NCBI RefSeq assembly: GCF_028713855.1
Contig: NZ_JAQTNN010000001.1
Coordinates: forward strand, 336,696-400,695
Length of the DNA: 64,000 bases
Direction: 5' to 3'
Origin: Sulfuricurvum sp.
GTDB taxonomy: Bacteria; Campylobacterota; Campylobacteria; Campylobacterales; Sulfurimonadaceae
The translations under genes were made by a program, and so were the position numbers. The number at the start of each line of letters is the position of its first letter. Positions within the stretch are counted from its first letter, which is position 1. Positions 23,678 through 32,963 of this stretch are shown here, one piece after another. The notes under the pieces are model-generated. The model was not told the origin of the DNA. It saw only the letters and a list, made by a program, of their open reading frames with translations, and did not search any database.

Positions 23678-25582
23678 ATGAAAACATACACATTTGAGTA
23701 TACGGATTTATCGCAGCAAGATTGGTTGGATGAAATTAAAAATGAAGCGTATGTTTTAGTCCAAATTTTTTGCGGCGATGGTAAAGAGATACTCCAAGAA
23801 GCGTCAGCACATATCAAAAAAAGACTCCCTTTAAGTGTCATTATCGGTACGACCACAGATGGGGAAATCAACAATGGCGATATTTTAACGCACTCAACGA
23901 TCATCGCTGTTTCTACGTTTAACAAAACGGAAATTACCAGCGCATCGGTGGATGGAAAAGATTGTTTTCAAAACGGGGTTGATCTTGCAAAAAAACTGAT
24001 TAAACCCAACACAAAACTGCTGATACTTTTTACCGACGGTTCAACCAGCAACGGCGAAGCGTTTTTAAAAGGTATCGAATCGGTCGATAATCAAGTCATC
24101 GTCTGCGGCGGAATGGCCGGAGATAACGGTCAATTTATTCAAACGTACATCTGCGAAAATGAAACGGTACTCGAACATGGTGCCGTCGGTGTTGCTTTGA
24201 ACTCTGATAGATTGAGTGTGTACAAAAACTATAAATTTGACTGGTCTCCCATCGGTATCGAACATACGATCGATGAAATCAGAGATAATCGGGTTTATAA
24301 GATCTCAGGGATGCCGGCTGTCGATTTTTACAAAAAATACTTAGGGGAAGAGGTAGCAAAAGCGCTCCCGAAAACAGGGATTGAATTTCCATTGATTATG
24401 GATAAAAACGGTTTTAAAGTTGCGCGTGCCGTTATTGCCAAGCATGATGACGGAAGCATGAGTTTTGCCGGGAATCTTAATGTCGGAGATAAGGTGCGTT
24501 TGGGATTTGGAAATGCAGAGCTGATTATCCAACAATCGTTTGACAGCTCTTATCTGGCACCTTGTAAAAATATACAAAGTTTTTTTGTCTATTCGTGTAT
24601 GGCACGCAGAAGATATATGCCCAGTCTGATCAGCATAGAGATGTTACCCTTTGTGAAGAGTGCGCCAACGGCAGGATTCTTTAGCTATGCCGAGTTTTAT
24701 CATCATGAAGGGCATAATGAGCTGCTTAACCAAACCTTCACTGTTGTCGGTTTGTGCGAATCCGACTGTTTAGAGTGTGTTGCCATTGAAAATAAGCCCA
24801 AAGCAATTCCTCTGGAAAATGATGAATATGCGATAACCGTCGGTGCCCTTGCCCATCTCATATCACAATCAGCGGACGACTATGAACGGCAAAAAAAGAG
24901 ATTGGAAGAGGAACAACTCTATTCTCAAAGTTTGTTAAAATCCCAAGATCTATTTATCAAATACGCAGTACATGAAACCAATACACCGCTCAGTATTATC
25001 ATGTGCAATGTCGAACTTTACGAAGCGGAACTCGGTAAAAATCCATACCTTTGTAACATCGAAGCTGCGATGAAAAATGTCTGTACTATTTATGATGATT
25101 TGTCGTATTTACTCATTAACAAGACTATCGAATACACGAAGCATACGATTGATTTAGTGGATTATGTTCGGAGTCGGATTGAATTTTTCAATATCGTGGC
25201 CAAGAAATCGAATGTCAGTTTTATTTTTACGAGTCCCGAAAAAGAGTTCATAATTTATTTTAATGAATCCCAGCTGCAACGGATTATCGATAACAATCTG
25301 ACCAATGCGATCAAATATACGAAAGAGAATGAACCGATTTACGTTGTGATTGAAGACGATCAAAGTACGTGCAAAGTTACGTTTAAAAGTAAATCCTCGG
25401 AGATAGAAAATCCGCATAAAATATTTGAGCAATTTTACCGGGAAAGTTCTCAGCAAGAAGGGTTTGGATTGGGGCTAAATCTCGTAAAAGAGATTTGTAA
25501 TAATGAGAATATCGCTTTTGAATTACATTCAACGAAAGAAGAGACTTCGTTTACCTATGAATTTAAGGAGGCATACCTTTGA
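23678..25582 (+). CDS. FIST-domain histidine kinase
   Basis: This 634-residue protein has FIST N and FIST C sensory domains (about residues 25-385), a short coiled stretch (about 395-425) and a kinase core. No membrane segment is evident, so it senses something in the cytoplasm; FIST is thought to bind small ligands such as amino acids. The phosphoacceptor is probably His432 in VHETNTPLS. The ATPase N-box (NNLTNAIKYT) and G2 box (GFGLGLNLV) are present. The G1 box is not recognisable, with KSKSSEI where DxGxG is expected. It overlaps the response regulator gene and lies just after the pqq operon, making the pair a candidate controller of the GCTAT regulon. Confidence 0.87.
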   Translation: MKTYTFEYTDLSQQDWLDEIKNEAYVLVQIFCGDGKEILQEASAHIKKRLPLSVIIGTTTDGEINNGDILTHSTIIAVSTFNKTEITSASVDGKDCFQNGVDLAKKLIKPNTKLLILFTDGSTSNGEAFLKGIESVDNQVIVCGGMAGDNGQFIQTYICENETVLEHGAVGVALNSDRLSVYKNYKFDWSPIGIEHTIDEIRDNRVYKISGMPAVDFYKKYLGEEVAKALPKTGIEFPLIMDKNGFKVARAVIAKHDDGSMSFAGNLNVGDKVRLGFGNAELIIQQSFDSSYLAPCKNIQSFFVYSCMARRRYMPSLISIEMLPFVKSAPTAGFFSYAEFYHHEGHNELLNQTFTVVGLCESDCLECVAIENKPKAIPLENDEYAITVGALAHLISQSADDYERQKKRLEEEQLYSQSLLKSQDLFIKYAVHETNTPLSIIMCNVELYEAELGKNPYLCNIEAAMKNVCTIYDDLSYLLINKTIEYTKHTIDLVDYVRSRIEFFNIVAKKSNVSFIFTSPEKEFIIYFNESQLQRIIDNNLTNAIKYTKENEPIYVVIEDDQSTCKVTFKSKSSEIENPHKIFEQFYRESSQQEGFGLGLNLVKEICNNENIAFELHSTKEETSFTYEFKEAYL

Positions 25583-26238
25583 AAATTTTATTAGTCGAAG
25601 ACGATATCATGCTTGGCGAAGCCATCTCTAAATACATACAGGCCACGGGGCATGTTGTGGAATTGGTTAAAGACGGGACACAAGGATTGGAAAAGATTCA
25701 TAACAGCAATTTTGATCTGCTGCTGCTAGATATCAATGTTCCCGGCATGGATGGGTTAACACTCTTAGAGACTACCCATAATGAGAAAATACAGATTCCT
25801 ACGATTTTTATCTCAGCTCTAATCGATATAGAAGATATATCAAGAGCGTTCAATTTAGGGTGCTATGATTATTTAAAAAAACCGTTTCATCTAAAAGAGT
25901 TAAGTCTTAGAATAGACAAAATTCTACAATCGAGACAAGTTCCTCAATCGCATAAAAGGCTCTCTAAATCGTACAGTTTTGACAGTGAGACGATGACGCT
26001 CCTATTCAATAACGAGCCCCAGATTTTGCCGAAAAGACAACTTCAAATCATAGAACTTTTGTCTCAGCACAGAAGCAGAGTGGTTACGTATGACATGTTT
26101 AGAGATTATGTTTGGAATGATGACATGATCGATAATGCCACAATCAGGGCAGAGTTAAACCGAATCAAAAATGTTTTGAAAGAGGATATGATCATCAATA
26201 TCCGATCGATAGGCTACATGGTGGAACGACCTAAATAA
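25579..26238 (+). CDS. OmpR/PhoB-family response regulator
   Basis: This 219-residue regulator has a receiver domain with phosphoacceptor Asp51 in LLLLDINVPGMDG, a switch Lys near YLKKPF, and a C-terminal winged helix (ending in NIRSIGYMVERP). It starts at a TTG that overlaps the kinase stop codon (TTGA) and is supported by AAGGAGG seven bases upstream. OmpR/PhoB proteins bind tandem half-sites with 11-bp phasing, exactly the geometry at the GCTAT boxes and at the GTAAC boxes upstream of the next gene. Which of the two it binds, if either, cannot be told from sequence. Confidence 0.92.
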   Translation: MKILLVEDDIMLGEAISKYIQATGHVVELVKDGTQGLEKIHNSNFDLLLLDINVPGMDGLTLLETTHNEKIQIPTIFISALIDIEDISRAFNLGCYDYLKKPFHLKELSLRIDKILQSRQVPQSHKRLSKSYSFDSETMTLLFNNEPQILPKRQLQIIELLSQHRSRVVTYDMFRDYVWNDDMIDNATIRAELNRIKNVLKEDMIINIRSIGYMVERPK

Positions 26239-26307
26239 TACGAATCAGATACAGCCGCTTAGAAATTAATATTTATACACCGTACACATTTATGCTAATG
26301 TTAAATA

Positions 26308-26361
26308 GTTACAAATAGGTAACATTACAGTAATAAATTTGTAACCCGCACTCCCTACTAT
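26308..26361 (+). promoter_or_regulatory. Four 11-bp-phased GTAAC-type repeats upstream of phoX-like gene
   Basis: Half-sites GTTAC (26308), GTAAC (26319), GTAAT (26330) and GTAAC (26341) start exactly 11 bp apart. A -10-like TACTAT starts at 26356, 15 bp after the last half-site starts. This is the geometry of a double Pho-box-like operator replacing the -35 element. The outer pair also forms a perfect 9-bp inverted repeat (26308-26316 with 26337-26345). Confidence 0.7.
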
Positions 26362-26396
26362 TTTGGCGCTATGAAAACACTAAAAAAGGGATTCCA

Positions 26397-28706
26397 ATGT
26401 ATTTACGGACTTATTCTCTTGCTGCCGCAACGGCTATTTTAGGAACTTTATTTTTTGTCGGATGCGGCGGTTCATCTGCTTCAACCAGTGCAAGTGTTCA
26501 AAGTGGAACATTTGTAGACAGTGCCGTCAAAGGGCTCTATTACGTCAGTGGTTCTCAATCGGGTACGACCGATGTGAATGGAACTTTTAAATATGAATCA
26601 GGTAAAACGGTAAAGTTTTATCTGGGCGATGCTAATGGTGCTTTGATCGGTGAGACAAATGGTTCTACTCTGGTAACTCCGCTTGATCTTAGTGATGATG
26701 GGATCGATGGTACAAAAACAACCAATATGCTACTGCTTCTTCAATCTCTGGATAAAGACGCTAATGCAACGAATGGTATTGAGATCGATACTACTAAGGC
26801 CGCAAAAATCAAATCGCTTAACTTATCGGATGATGCGAATGTGACAGACTCTTTGACTGCTGCCGGAGCAACTCCAAAAACATCCGCTGAAGTTAAAGCA
26901 CATTTCCGCGAATCGTTAGCGGAACTTTCAACCAAAGGTACGGTTCCCTCAACTGCTACAGTAGTCAGTACAGAATTTATCGGAATGGATGCACCAACAA
27001 CCTTTGCAAAAATGGATCATGTCTATTCGGAAGCCTATGTAATCGTTCGCTACAGTGACGGAACACGTATTGTTCGTCCTATCGAATACACTACCCTTAT
27101 GAGTACAACCGACACAATCGGCGGAAAAACCGTAGGGGCTATTTTGGATATTAACGGCAATCCGATACTGGACACAAGTGCCGGCGGATCAGCTCCCTTC
27201 ATCTCCGACACACCTGATGGTCAAAGTGTTATGCAAATCGGAAATACGATCCAAATGGTGTCGCAATTTGAGTACGTTACTGCGGACGCCAGCGGAGCAA
27301 GCCGTTACGGTGTTTTACCTGCTATGATGAACCTCAGCACTCTCACGCAAGCAACAAACGGAGCATTAAGTGTAAGTAATATTGCGAATATCGATACCAA
27401 AGATGTCGGCGGTTTATGGATCACGTGTGCGGCGAGTATGACACCGTGGACAACCCATCTCGGAAGCGAAGAGTATGAACCGGATGCGAAACTCGTTGAA
27501 CTGGGAACCGGTGCGGGAACCGATACCCTTGGCGGCCCTAATGCCTATTTCGGTGATACAACGACAGCCAATGTCTATAATTACGGTTTCATCCATGAAA
27601 CAACAGTTACCGCTGCAGGGACAACATCCATCAAAAAGCACTATAGTATGGGGCGTTTTTCACATGAGTTAGCTGAAGTTATGCCGGATAATAAAACGGT
27701 TTATTTCGGAGATGACGGCTCTTATACTATGCTCTTTATGTACGTTGCCGATACAGCGGGTGATCTTAGTGCAGGTACGTTGTATGCGGCAAAATGGACA
27801 CAAACAAGTACATCGACTGATCGTGATGTTAAAGCAAATCTCACATGGATCAAACTAGGTCATGCAACCGATGCGCAGGTAAAAACGCTTATAACTGCTA
27901 AAACAAAATTCAGTGATATTTTTGAAACGGCAGCCACTGCAACGGCCGGATTTACGAAAGTAAAAACGTATAAAGGGACGGAATATCTTAAACTCAAAAC
28001 GGGTATGGAGTTTGCCGCAGCTTACCTCGAATCACGCCGTTACGGAGCATTGCTCGGCGCAACCAGCGAATTTAACAAAATGGAAGGGGTGAGTGTCAAT
28101 GTCAAAGACAAAAAAGTCTATGTGGCAATCTCTAACATGAGCGGCGGTATGACGGACAGTTCAAGCGATCCGGTAAACGATATTCATACTCCGGTTGAAA
28201 AAGCGGGTGCTGTATTTGAACTTGCACTCACTAGCGGAAAAAGTGATACTGCTGGAGCAGCCATCAACAGTGCTTATGTCGCTTCAACCATGAATGCTAT
28301 ACCTGCTTTGACCGGTTTAACCGTGTCTGTAAAAGATACGTTCGGTAACGCTGCCGATGTATCCAAAGTCGCCAATCCGGATAATCTGAAATTCTCTGAA
28401 AAAATGCGTACCCTTTTCATCGGTGAAGACAGCGGTATGCACATCAATAACTTCGTATGGACATATAACGTCGATACGAAAAAATTCTCACGCATCCTCT
28501 CTAATACGGCCGGTGCTGAAGCTACAGGGCTTCAAGCGATCGAAAACCTCGGCGGTCACGGATATGTCATGTCGAGTATCCAACATCCGGGTGATGGGCT
28601 TTTGGCCGATTGGAACGCTGCCAATCCGATCGTGCAACAGCTCAACAGCTCTATTAATAAGAAAAAATCCTCTATCGGATACATGAAACTTCCCGTAATC
28701 CGCTAA
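26397..28706 (+). CDS. PhoX-like (DUF839) lipoprotein
   Basis: This 769-residue exported protein has a lipoprotein signal (lipobox FVGC near residue 24). An N-terminal region of about 180 residues resembles low-complexity surface-anchoring modules (TDVNGTFKYESGKTV). The PhoX-type beta-propeller follows: GGLWITCAASMTPW, then GRFSHELAEVMPDNKTVYFGDDG and SAGTLYAAKW. PhoX enzymes are Ca/Fe alkaline phosphatases releasing phosphate outside the cell. A phosphate-box-like operator upstream supports phosphatase function, but the full set of metal ligands was not checked and the substrate is inferred. A terminator follows at 28714. Confidence 0.8.
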   Translation: MYLRTYSLAAATAILGTLFFVGCGGSSASTSASVQSGTFVDSAVKGLYYVSGSQSGTTDVNGTFKYESGKTVKFYLGDANGALIGETNGSTLVTPLDLSDDGIDGTKTTNMLLLLQSLDKDANATNGIEIDTTKAAKIKSLNLSDDANVTDSLTAAGATPKTSAEVKAHFRESLAELSTKGTVPSTATVVSTEFIGMDAPTTFAKMDHVYSEAYVIVRYSDGTRIVRPIEYTTLMSTTDTIGGKTVGAILDINGNPILDTSAGGSAPFISDTPDGQSVMQIGNTIQMVSQFEYVTADASGASRYGVLPAMMNLSTLTQATNGALSVSNIANIDTKDVGGLWITCAASMTPWTTHLGSEEYEPDAKLVELGTGAGTDTLGGPNAYFGDTTTANVYNYGFIHETTVTAAGTTSIKKHYSMGRFSHELAEVMPDNKTVYFGDDGSYTMLFMYVADTAGDLSAGTLYAAKWTQTSTSTDRDVKANLTWIKLGHATDAQVKTLITAKTKFSDIFETAATATAGFTKVKTYKGTEYLKLKTGMEFAAAYLESRRYGALLGATSEFNKMEGVSVNVKDKKVYVAISNMSGGMTDSSSDPVNDIHTPVEKAGAVFELALTSGKSDTAGAAINSAYVASTMNAIPALTGLTVSVKDTFGNAADVSKVANPDNLKFSEKMRTLFIGEDSGMHINNFVWTYNVDTKKFSRILSNTAGAEATGLQAIENLGGHGYVMSSIQHPGDGLLADWNAANPIVQQLNSSINKKKSSIGYMKLPVIR

Positions 28707-28713
28707 ATCAGAT

Positions 28714-28740
28714 GTCCCTTTTCGGAGGGACTCTTTTTTT
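28714..28740 (+). terminator. Intrinsic terminator after phoX-like gene
   Basis: GTCCCT (28714-28719) pairs with AGGGAC (28726-28731) around TTTCGG and is followed by TCTTTTTTT. This separates the phosphatase-like gene from the peroxidase gene. Confidence 0.85.
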
Positions 28741-28786
28741 ACCAATAATCACCTTTCGATTACTGGTCAAAGAAGAGGAATACAGG

Positions 28787-29956
28787 ATGAAACAACGGCT
28801 TATTATAGGAACATTGAGTGCAATTGTATTCTGTATTATTGCAGGATGTCAGAGTGATGCAACATCGGATTTGAATACCTCTGCGGCGACGCAAGAGGTA
28901 AAAATTACCGAAGCTGAAAAGATCGCATTGGGGAGAGCGATTTTTTTTGATACCAATCTCTCTGAACCCGCAGGTCAGTCATGCGCATCATGCCATTCGC
29001 CTGAAGCAGGGTTCGCCAATCCTAACCATTTAACTCCAACCTCCGAAGGGGCTGTTAAAGGTCTGTTTGCCGATCGCAATGCCCCTACCATTGCTTATTC
29101 GCAATATTCGCCCGAATTTTATTATGACGGTAACGGCTACATCGGAGGTCAGTTTCTCGATGGACGTGCGGGAACACTGGAGATTCAAGCCGGAGGGCCT
29201 CCTCTCAATCCAGTCGAAATGCACAATGCCTCCAAAGAGAGCTATATCAGCAAAGTTGCCGAAGCCGCCTATTCCGATGAGTTCAAACGAATCTACGGGC
29301 AAAATATTTTTGCCGATTCCAACAAAACCTATGCGGCGATCGGCGATGCACTTGCAACGTATGAGCGAACATCTCAGCTATCGGCGTTTACCTCAAAATT
29401 TGATGCTTTCCAAAAAGGAGATGCTTCTTTGAGTGCTCAAGAAAAATTAGGGTTGGACCTTTTTACCGGTAAAGCCAACTGCTTTGTGTGCCATCCTCTC
29501 TCCAATGAAGATTTGACAACCGTACCGGCGCTATTTACCGAATTTGATTATGAAAATATCGGCGTTCCGAAAACCCCGAATAATAAATTTTATACCCTTT
29601 CAAAAGAGTACAACCCTGAGGGTGTTGATTTTATCGATACGGGGTTAGCCCGTAATCCACGCGTGATCGCCGATGGAAGAGTGCCAGAGAACCGAGGTAA
29701 ATTTAAAACACCGACTCTTCGCAATGTTGAAATAACCGGACCGTATATGCACAACGGCGTTTTTACAACACTGAAACAAGTCGTAGCCTTTTACAACACA
29801 CGTGATTCCGATCCTTCACGATGGGGAGTGCCGGAAGTAGCTGAGAATGTCAACAAAGATACGATCGGAAACCTTCATCTAAGTGATGCGGAAGAAGATG
29901 CAATCGTCGCCTTTTTAATGACGCTTACGGATGGGTATCCTCTTAACAATAATTAA
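28787..29956 (+). CDS. Di-haem cytochrome c peroxidase/MauG-family lipoprotein
   Basis: The start is the ATG at 28787, preceded by ACAGG, which opens a lipoprotein signal with lipobox IAGC at Cys21; the longer frame from 28712 runs through the terminator and is rejected. The 389-residue product has two haem-binding motifs, CASCH (66-70) and CFVCH (232-236), and the peroxidase blocks FLDGRAGTLEIQA and KTPTLRNVEITGPYMHNG. It probably reduces peroxide in the periplasm or modifies a partner protein. Its pairing with a PhoX-like gene is unusual but may be chance. Confidence 0.88.
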   Translation: MKQRLIIGTLSAIVFCIIAGCQSDATSDLNTSAATQEVKITEAEKIALGRAIFFDTNLSEPAGQSCASCHSPEAGFANPNHLTPTSEGAVKGLFADRNAPTIAYSQYSPEFYYDGNGYIGGQFLDGRAGTLEIQAGGPPLNPVEMHNASKESYISKVAEAAYSDEFKRIYGQNIFADSNKTYAAIGDALATYERTSQLSAFTSKFDAFQKGDASLSAQEKLGLDLFTGKANCFVCHPLSNEDLTTVPALFTEFDYENIGVPKTPNNKFYTLSKEYNPEGVDFIDTGLARNPRVIADGRVPENRGKFKTPTLRNVEITGPYMHNGVFTTLKQVVAFYNTRDSDPSRWGVPEVAENVNKDTIGNLHLSDAEEDAIVAFLMTLTDGYPLNNN

Positions 29957-30035
29957 TTTAGATAGAAGGGCTGAAAGGATAGAATAAGTTTGAAAATGAA
30001 TAATAAAAGATAATAAAATATAAGGGATTAGGGGA

Positions 30036-30947
30036 ATGAAACGTCGCGGTGCCATATTATTGATGACACTTCTTCTCATTGCGATTATGAGCGGCGGTAT
30101 TGCTCTGATACTCTCCGAAAGTGATCATTTGCTCCGTCTGTCTGAACAGAGTCGAAGCGATGCCCAAATCAGTAAAATCGCAAGCGATCTCAAACGGCTT
30201 CTTCCTCGGATGCTTTCTAAAATCACTACCGCGCATGATTTGGAGTATGCGATGATGTTGCCGTTATCCAGCCGTTCCGCGGATGGACGCTTCATCCTGG
30301 ACGCATCGCTTCATTCTCCCCTCGGACGTTTCAATATTAACAACGTATGCGATGCGACAGGCAAGCCCAGAGAAGTCTCTTCCGTATTCCTGTCTGCACT
30401 GTTCACGCGCTATAGGGTTGCTGAACCGGAGACGTTTATTAACATTCTTTACGATACAATTGATACTGATTTAGCAGAGCGCCAAAGAGGGAGTGAAGTT
30501 GCTGCCGTTTTTCCTGATTTCCATAACGGGTCGGTTGAAAATTTTGCTCAATTCACTCAGGTTCTTGCACGTTATCTTGCATTGACAAAAGATCGCCAGA
30601 TTCTTGCCATTCCGTGGGAGCGGCTAATCGGATTTGAAGGGGACAAAATAGATATCAATTACGCTTCACCGGAACTTTTGTCCCTAATCGTACCGGAACT
30701 TGATACTGAAACGATTCATCGCATAACCGATCTCCGCGCCGCGCCGTTTGAGAGCAAAGAGCAGTTGCTCTCAAATACTCCGCAACTCTCATCCGTCTAT
30801 GATACGTGGTTCTTAGTCTATACCCCCGGTAGCTCCTATCCCCTGATCGCAGATGTTGCGATGCAAACAAACGGTACCGAAAGCACTTTTTCGTTTCATA
30901 CCGACACGCAAAACCGCACTTTTAACCGTTTGGAGATTACTCAATGA
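30036..30947 (+). CDS. gspK: Type II secretion minor pseudopilin GspK
   Basis: This 303-residue protein begins with a prepilin-like segment (MKRRG followed by AILLMTLLLIAIMSGGIALIL), to be cut after the Gly. It continues with the GspK body: the GRFNINNVCD segment, an acidic YDTIDTD motif and a helix-hairpin-helix-like INYASPELLSLI stretch. GspK caps the pseudopilus tip together with GspI and GspJ. It is the first gene of a long operon, which is not the usual order (C first), and its stop overlaps gspL by 4 bases. The 79-bp gap upstream shows no clear promoter. Confidence 0.85.
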   Translation: MKRRGAILLMTLLLIAIMSGGIALILSESDHLLRLSEQSRSDAQISKIASDLKRLLPRMLSKITTAHDLEYAMMLPLSSRSADGRFILDASLHSPLGRFNINNVCDATGKPREVSSVFLSALFTRYRVAEPETFINILYDTIDTDLAERQRGSEVAAVFPDFHNGSVENFAQFTQVLARYLALTKDRQILAIPWERLIGFEGDKIDINYASPELLSLIVPELDTETIHRITDLRAAPFESKEQLLSNTPQLSSVYDTWFLVYTPGSSYPLIADVAMQTNGTESTFSFHTDTQNRTFNRLEITQ

Positions 30948-32056
30948 ACGTTTTTTCATCGATGATAGAGCGTGTGAGCAGTACTTTTCGATGTTTTGGC
31001 AAACGGCGTTACGGATATGTGGATCGATCATCGTCTTATATCCCCGCCGGTCACGAAGCGCTGGTAATGATCCTTTCTCCCGATCTTTATCGTATCAGCA
31101 TCGCTTCGCTCCCGGTTGCCACCGCTAAAGAAGCGGTTCGCTATGCCGAGTCGTATTTTGATGTGAGTGATGAACGAACCCGTTACGGAGCCTATTTCAT
31201 AGGGGAAGGGCGTTATCTTTTGAGTGCTTTTGACCCTGAACCGACGCGGAAATGTTTGGAAGAAGCCGGAATCGATCCTTCATCCGTAGAGCGATTTGTA
31301 CTCGCTCAGGAGGCTTTCGGAAGCGATAACCTCCCTGTATCGTTAGCAGATGGGTCGGTGCTGGCACTGAGTGAAGGGATCGTCGTACGTCTGCCGTCTC
31401 ACTATATCAATGTACCGATACAACAGACGATAGAGGAAGCCCTCAAAACACTTGCACCGTGTTTACGCGGATTTACGGCGGATATGTATGTGGGAGGAGA
31501 AGCAACGAAAAAGACGCTTCTCTTCACTGTCGTTCTTTCCTCACTTGTTGTCCTGAATCTCCTGATTCAAGGGGTTTTATCCTACCGTGAAGCGCAACAG
31601 ATTACGGATGCACAAGAGCAGATGAACATCGAAAAACATCTTCCCGCAACCCAAATGGAGCTTGATTCCCTTGCAGCGTCATGGGAGAAAAAAGAAGCCG
31701 AGCAAATAAAACTGCGAAAAATAGTCGCTGCATTCGGGACACTGTCACTGGAGAGCAATAAGACTGTTTCTATCTCTACACTCCCTTCTTCGTCTACGAA
31801 CGGTATTGTCTTAGTCCCCGGTTCCAAACCCGGAGAGCGTAATCTTCTACTGGTTCCCGGTGATACAAACACAACAATCGGGACAGTTTCGGGAGAATAT
31901 GTTACATCTCTTGCCTATGAAAATGGGTTAGTCACTTTTAAAATCCTTACCCCTTCGCAAGAGCGGGCAGAAAAAATACAAGACAGTGTCTCTAAAACCC
32001 TTAAAACCGATACGGTTACGATTAAAGAGAATTCGGTCGAGGGGAGCATTCAATGA
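30944..32056 (+). CDS. gspL: Type II secretion GspL-like inner-membrane protein
   Basis: This 370-residue protein has a cytoplasmic N-terminal part, a single membrane helix near residues 188-208 (TLLFTVVLSSLVVLNLLIQG), and a periplasmic coiled region with a small C-terminal domain. That is the layout of GspL, which links the GspE ATPase to the inner-membrane platform. Sequence likeness is weak, so the call rests on topology and position between gspK and the GspM-like gene, with 4-base overlaps on both sides. Confidence 0.75.
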   Translation: MNVFSSMIERVSSTFRCFGKRRYGYVDRSSSYIPAGHEALVMILSPDLYRISIASLPVATAKEAVRYAESYFDVSDERTRYGAYFIGEGRYLLSAFDPEPTRKCLEEAGIDPSSVERFVLAQEAFGSDNLPVSLADGSVLALSEGIVVRLPSHYINVPIQQTIEEALKTLAPCLRGFTADMYVGGEATKKTLLFTVVLSSLVVLNLLIQGVLSYREAQQITDAQEQMNIEKHLPATQMELDSLAASWEKKEAEQIKLRKIVAAFGTLSLESNKTVSISTLPSSSTNGIVLVPGSKPGERNLLLVPGDTNTTIGTVSGEYVTSLAYENGLVTFKILTPSQERAEKIQDSVSKTLKTDTVTIKENSVEGSIQ

Positions 32057-32451
32057 AAACCCAGTTTGATCCTGCCACTCTCATTGTCGGATTATCGTTT
32101 GCTGCGATCAGTATCGCCGCAGGATGGTCATTGCATGAGGGGAGCGTTTTGAAAGAAGCGGCGGCTAAGCGTGATGAAAGTGTTCAAACCTTTGAGCGGT
32201 TGTCGTCGCTTAAAACACGCTGGGGACATTCGCCCGAGATTCAACGAAAAATCGATTTCTTACTTGCCCACCCTGCATTAACACGCCAGGAACACAGACA
32301 AAAGAGTCTATTTCTCGAATACGGCAATCTTTCGGGTAATGAGTTTGATAAACTGGTTTCTACCCTCATGAATGCCCCTTTTGTAATCAGCAAACTCGCT
32401 TTGTCTCGCAATGCTAATGCGGGAACGATCAGCGTGGAGATAGAAGAATGA
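32053..32451 (+). CDS. gspM: Type II secretion GspM-like protein
   Basis: This 132-residue protein has one N-terminal membrane helix (TLIVGLSFAAISIAAGW) and a periplasmic region with a coiled stretch followed by a small alpha-beta domain. This topology and its position directly after the GspL-like gene fit GspM, which dimerises with GspL. Sequence-level recognition is limited. Four-base overlaps with both neighbours indicate translational coupling. Confidence 0.7.
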   Translation: MKTQFDPATLIVGLSFAAISIAAGWSLHEGSVLKEAAAKRDESVQTFERLSSLKTRWGHSPEIQRKIDFLLAHPALTRQEHRQKSLFLEYGNLSGNEFDKLVSTLMNAPFVISKLALSRNANAGTISVEIEE

Positions 32452-32963
32452 AAAAAATTCTCTCTTTCAGCGTACTTTTGTTGATTTCTATCATCATCTT
32501 TTTACCCAAAACGAATATCTACTATGCAGCGGAAGAGTCCCTCGCGTCTACCCATTTGTATCTGAACGGCGAACAGGTCAATGACCGCTTTTTCTATATG
32601 GATGTCCGTGATGCAACATTGCTTTTGAATTCAATGCCGATCGGAACGGTTGAACAGATTCGTATTCTTCCTCTGATTGTTTATAACCGTGTAACGGTTA
32701 GTTCGGTCAATTTTAGCGGGGAGTTCGCTTCACTGTTTCCGGAGGGTATTGAGTACATAACGTTCACCTATACGCTGTTACACCCGTTTAGTATCATGAT
32801 TAATGGAGAGGGGGGCTTTGGCCCCGTACAGGGAGAGATCGATTTGAGTAACGAGCGGCTCACCCTCTTGTTTGAACCTTCTCAGATTATGCGCGCATAT
32901 CCGCTGTTACTGGCAAAATTACACAAATCGGACGAAGGGCTGGCCTATGAAACCTCTTTTTAA
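32448..32963 (+). CDS. gspN: Type II secretion GspN-like protein
   Basis: This 171-residue protein has an N-terminal membrane anchor (ILSFSVLLLISIIIFLP) and a beta-rich periplasmic domain with segments such as GTVEQIRILPLIVYNRVTV and GPVQGEIDLSNERLTLLF, resembling the GspN fold. It is shorter than typical GspN proteins of about 250 residues. GspN is dispensable in some systems and its role is unclear. It overlaps gspC by 17 bases. Confidence 0.65.
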   Translation: MKKILSFSVLLLISIIIFLPKTNIYYAAEESLASTHLYLNGEQVNDRFFYMDVRDATLLLNSMPIGTVEQIRILPLIVYNRVTVSSVNFSGEFASLFPEGIEYITFTYTLLHPFSIMINGEGGFGPVQGEIDLSNERLTLLFEPSQIMRAYPLLLAKLHKSDEGLAYETSF

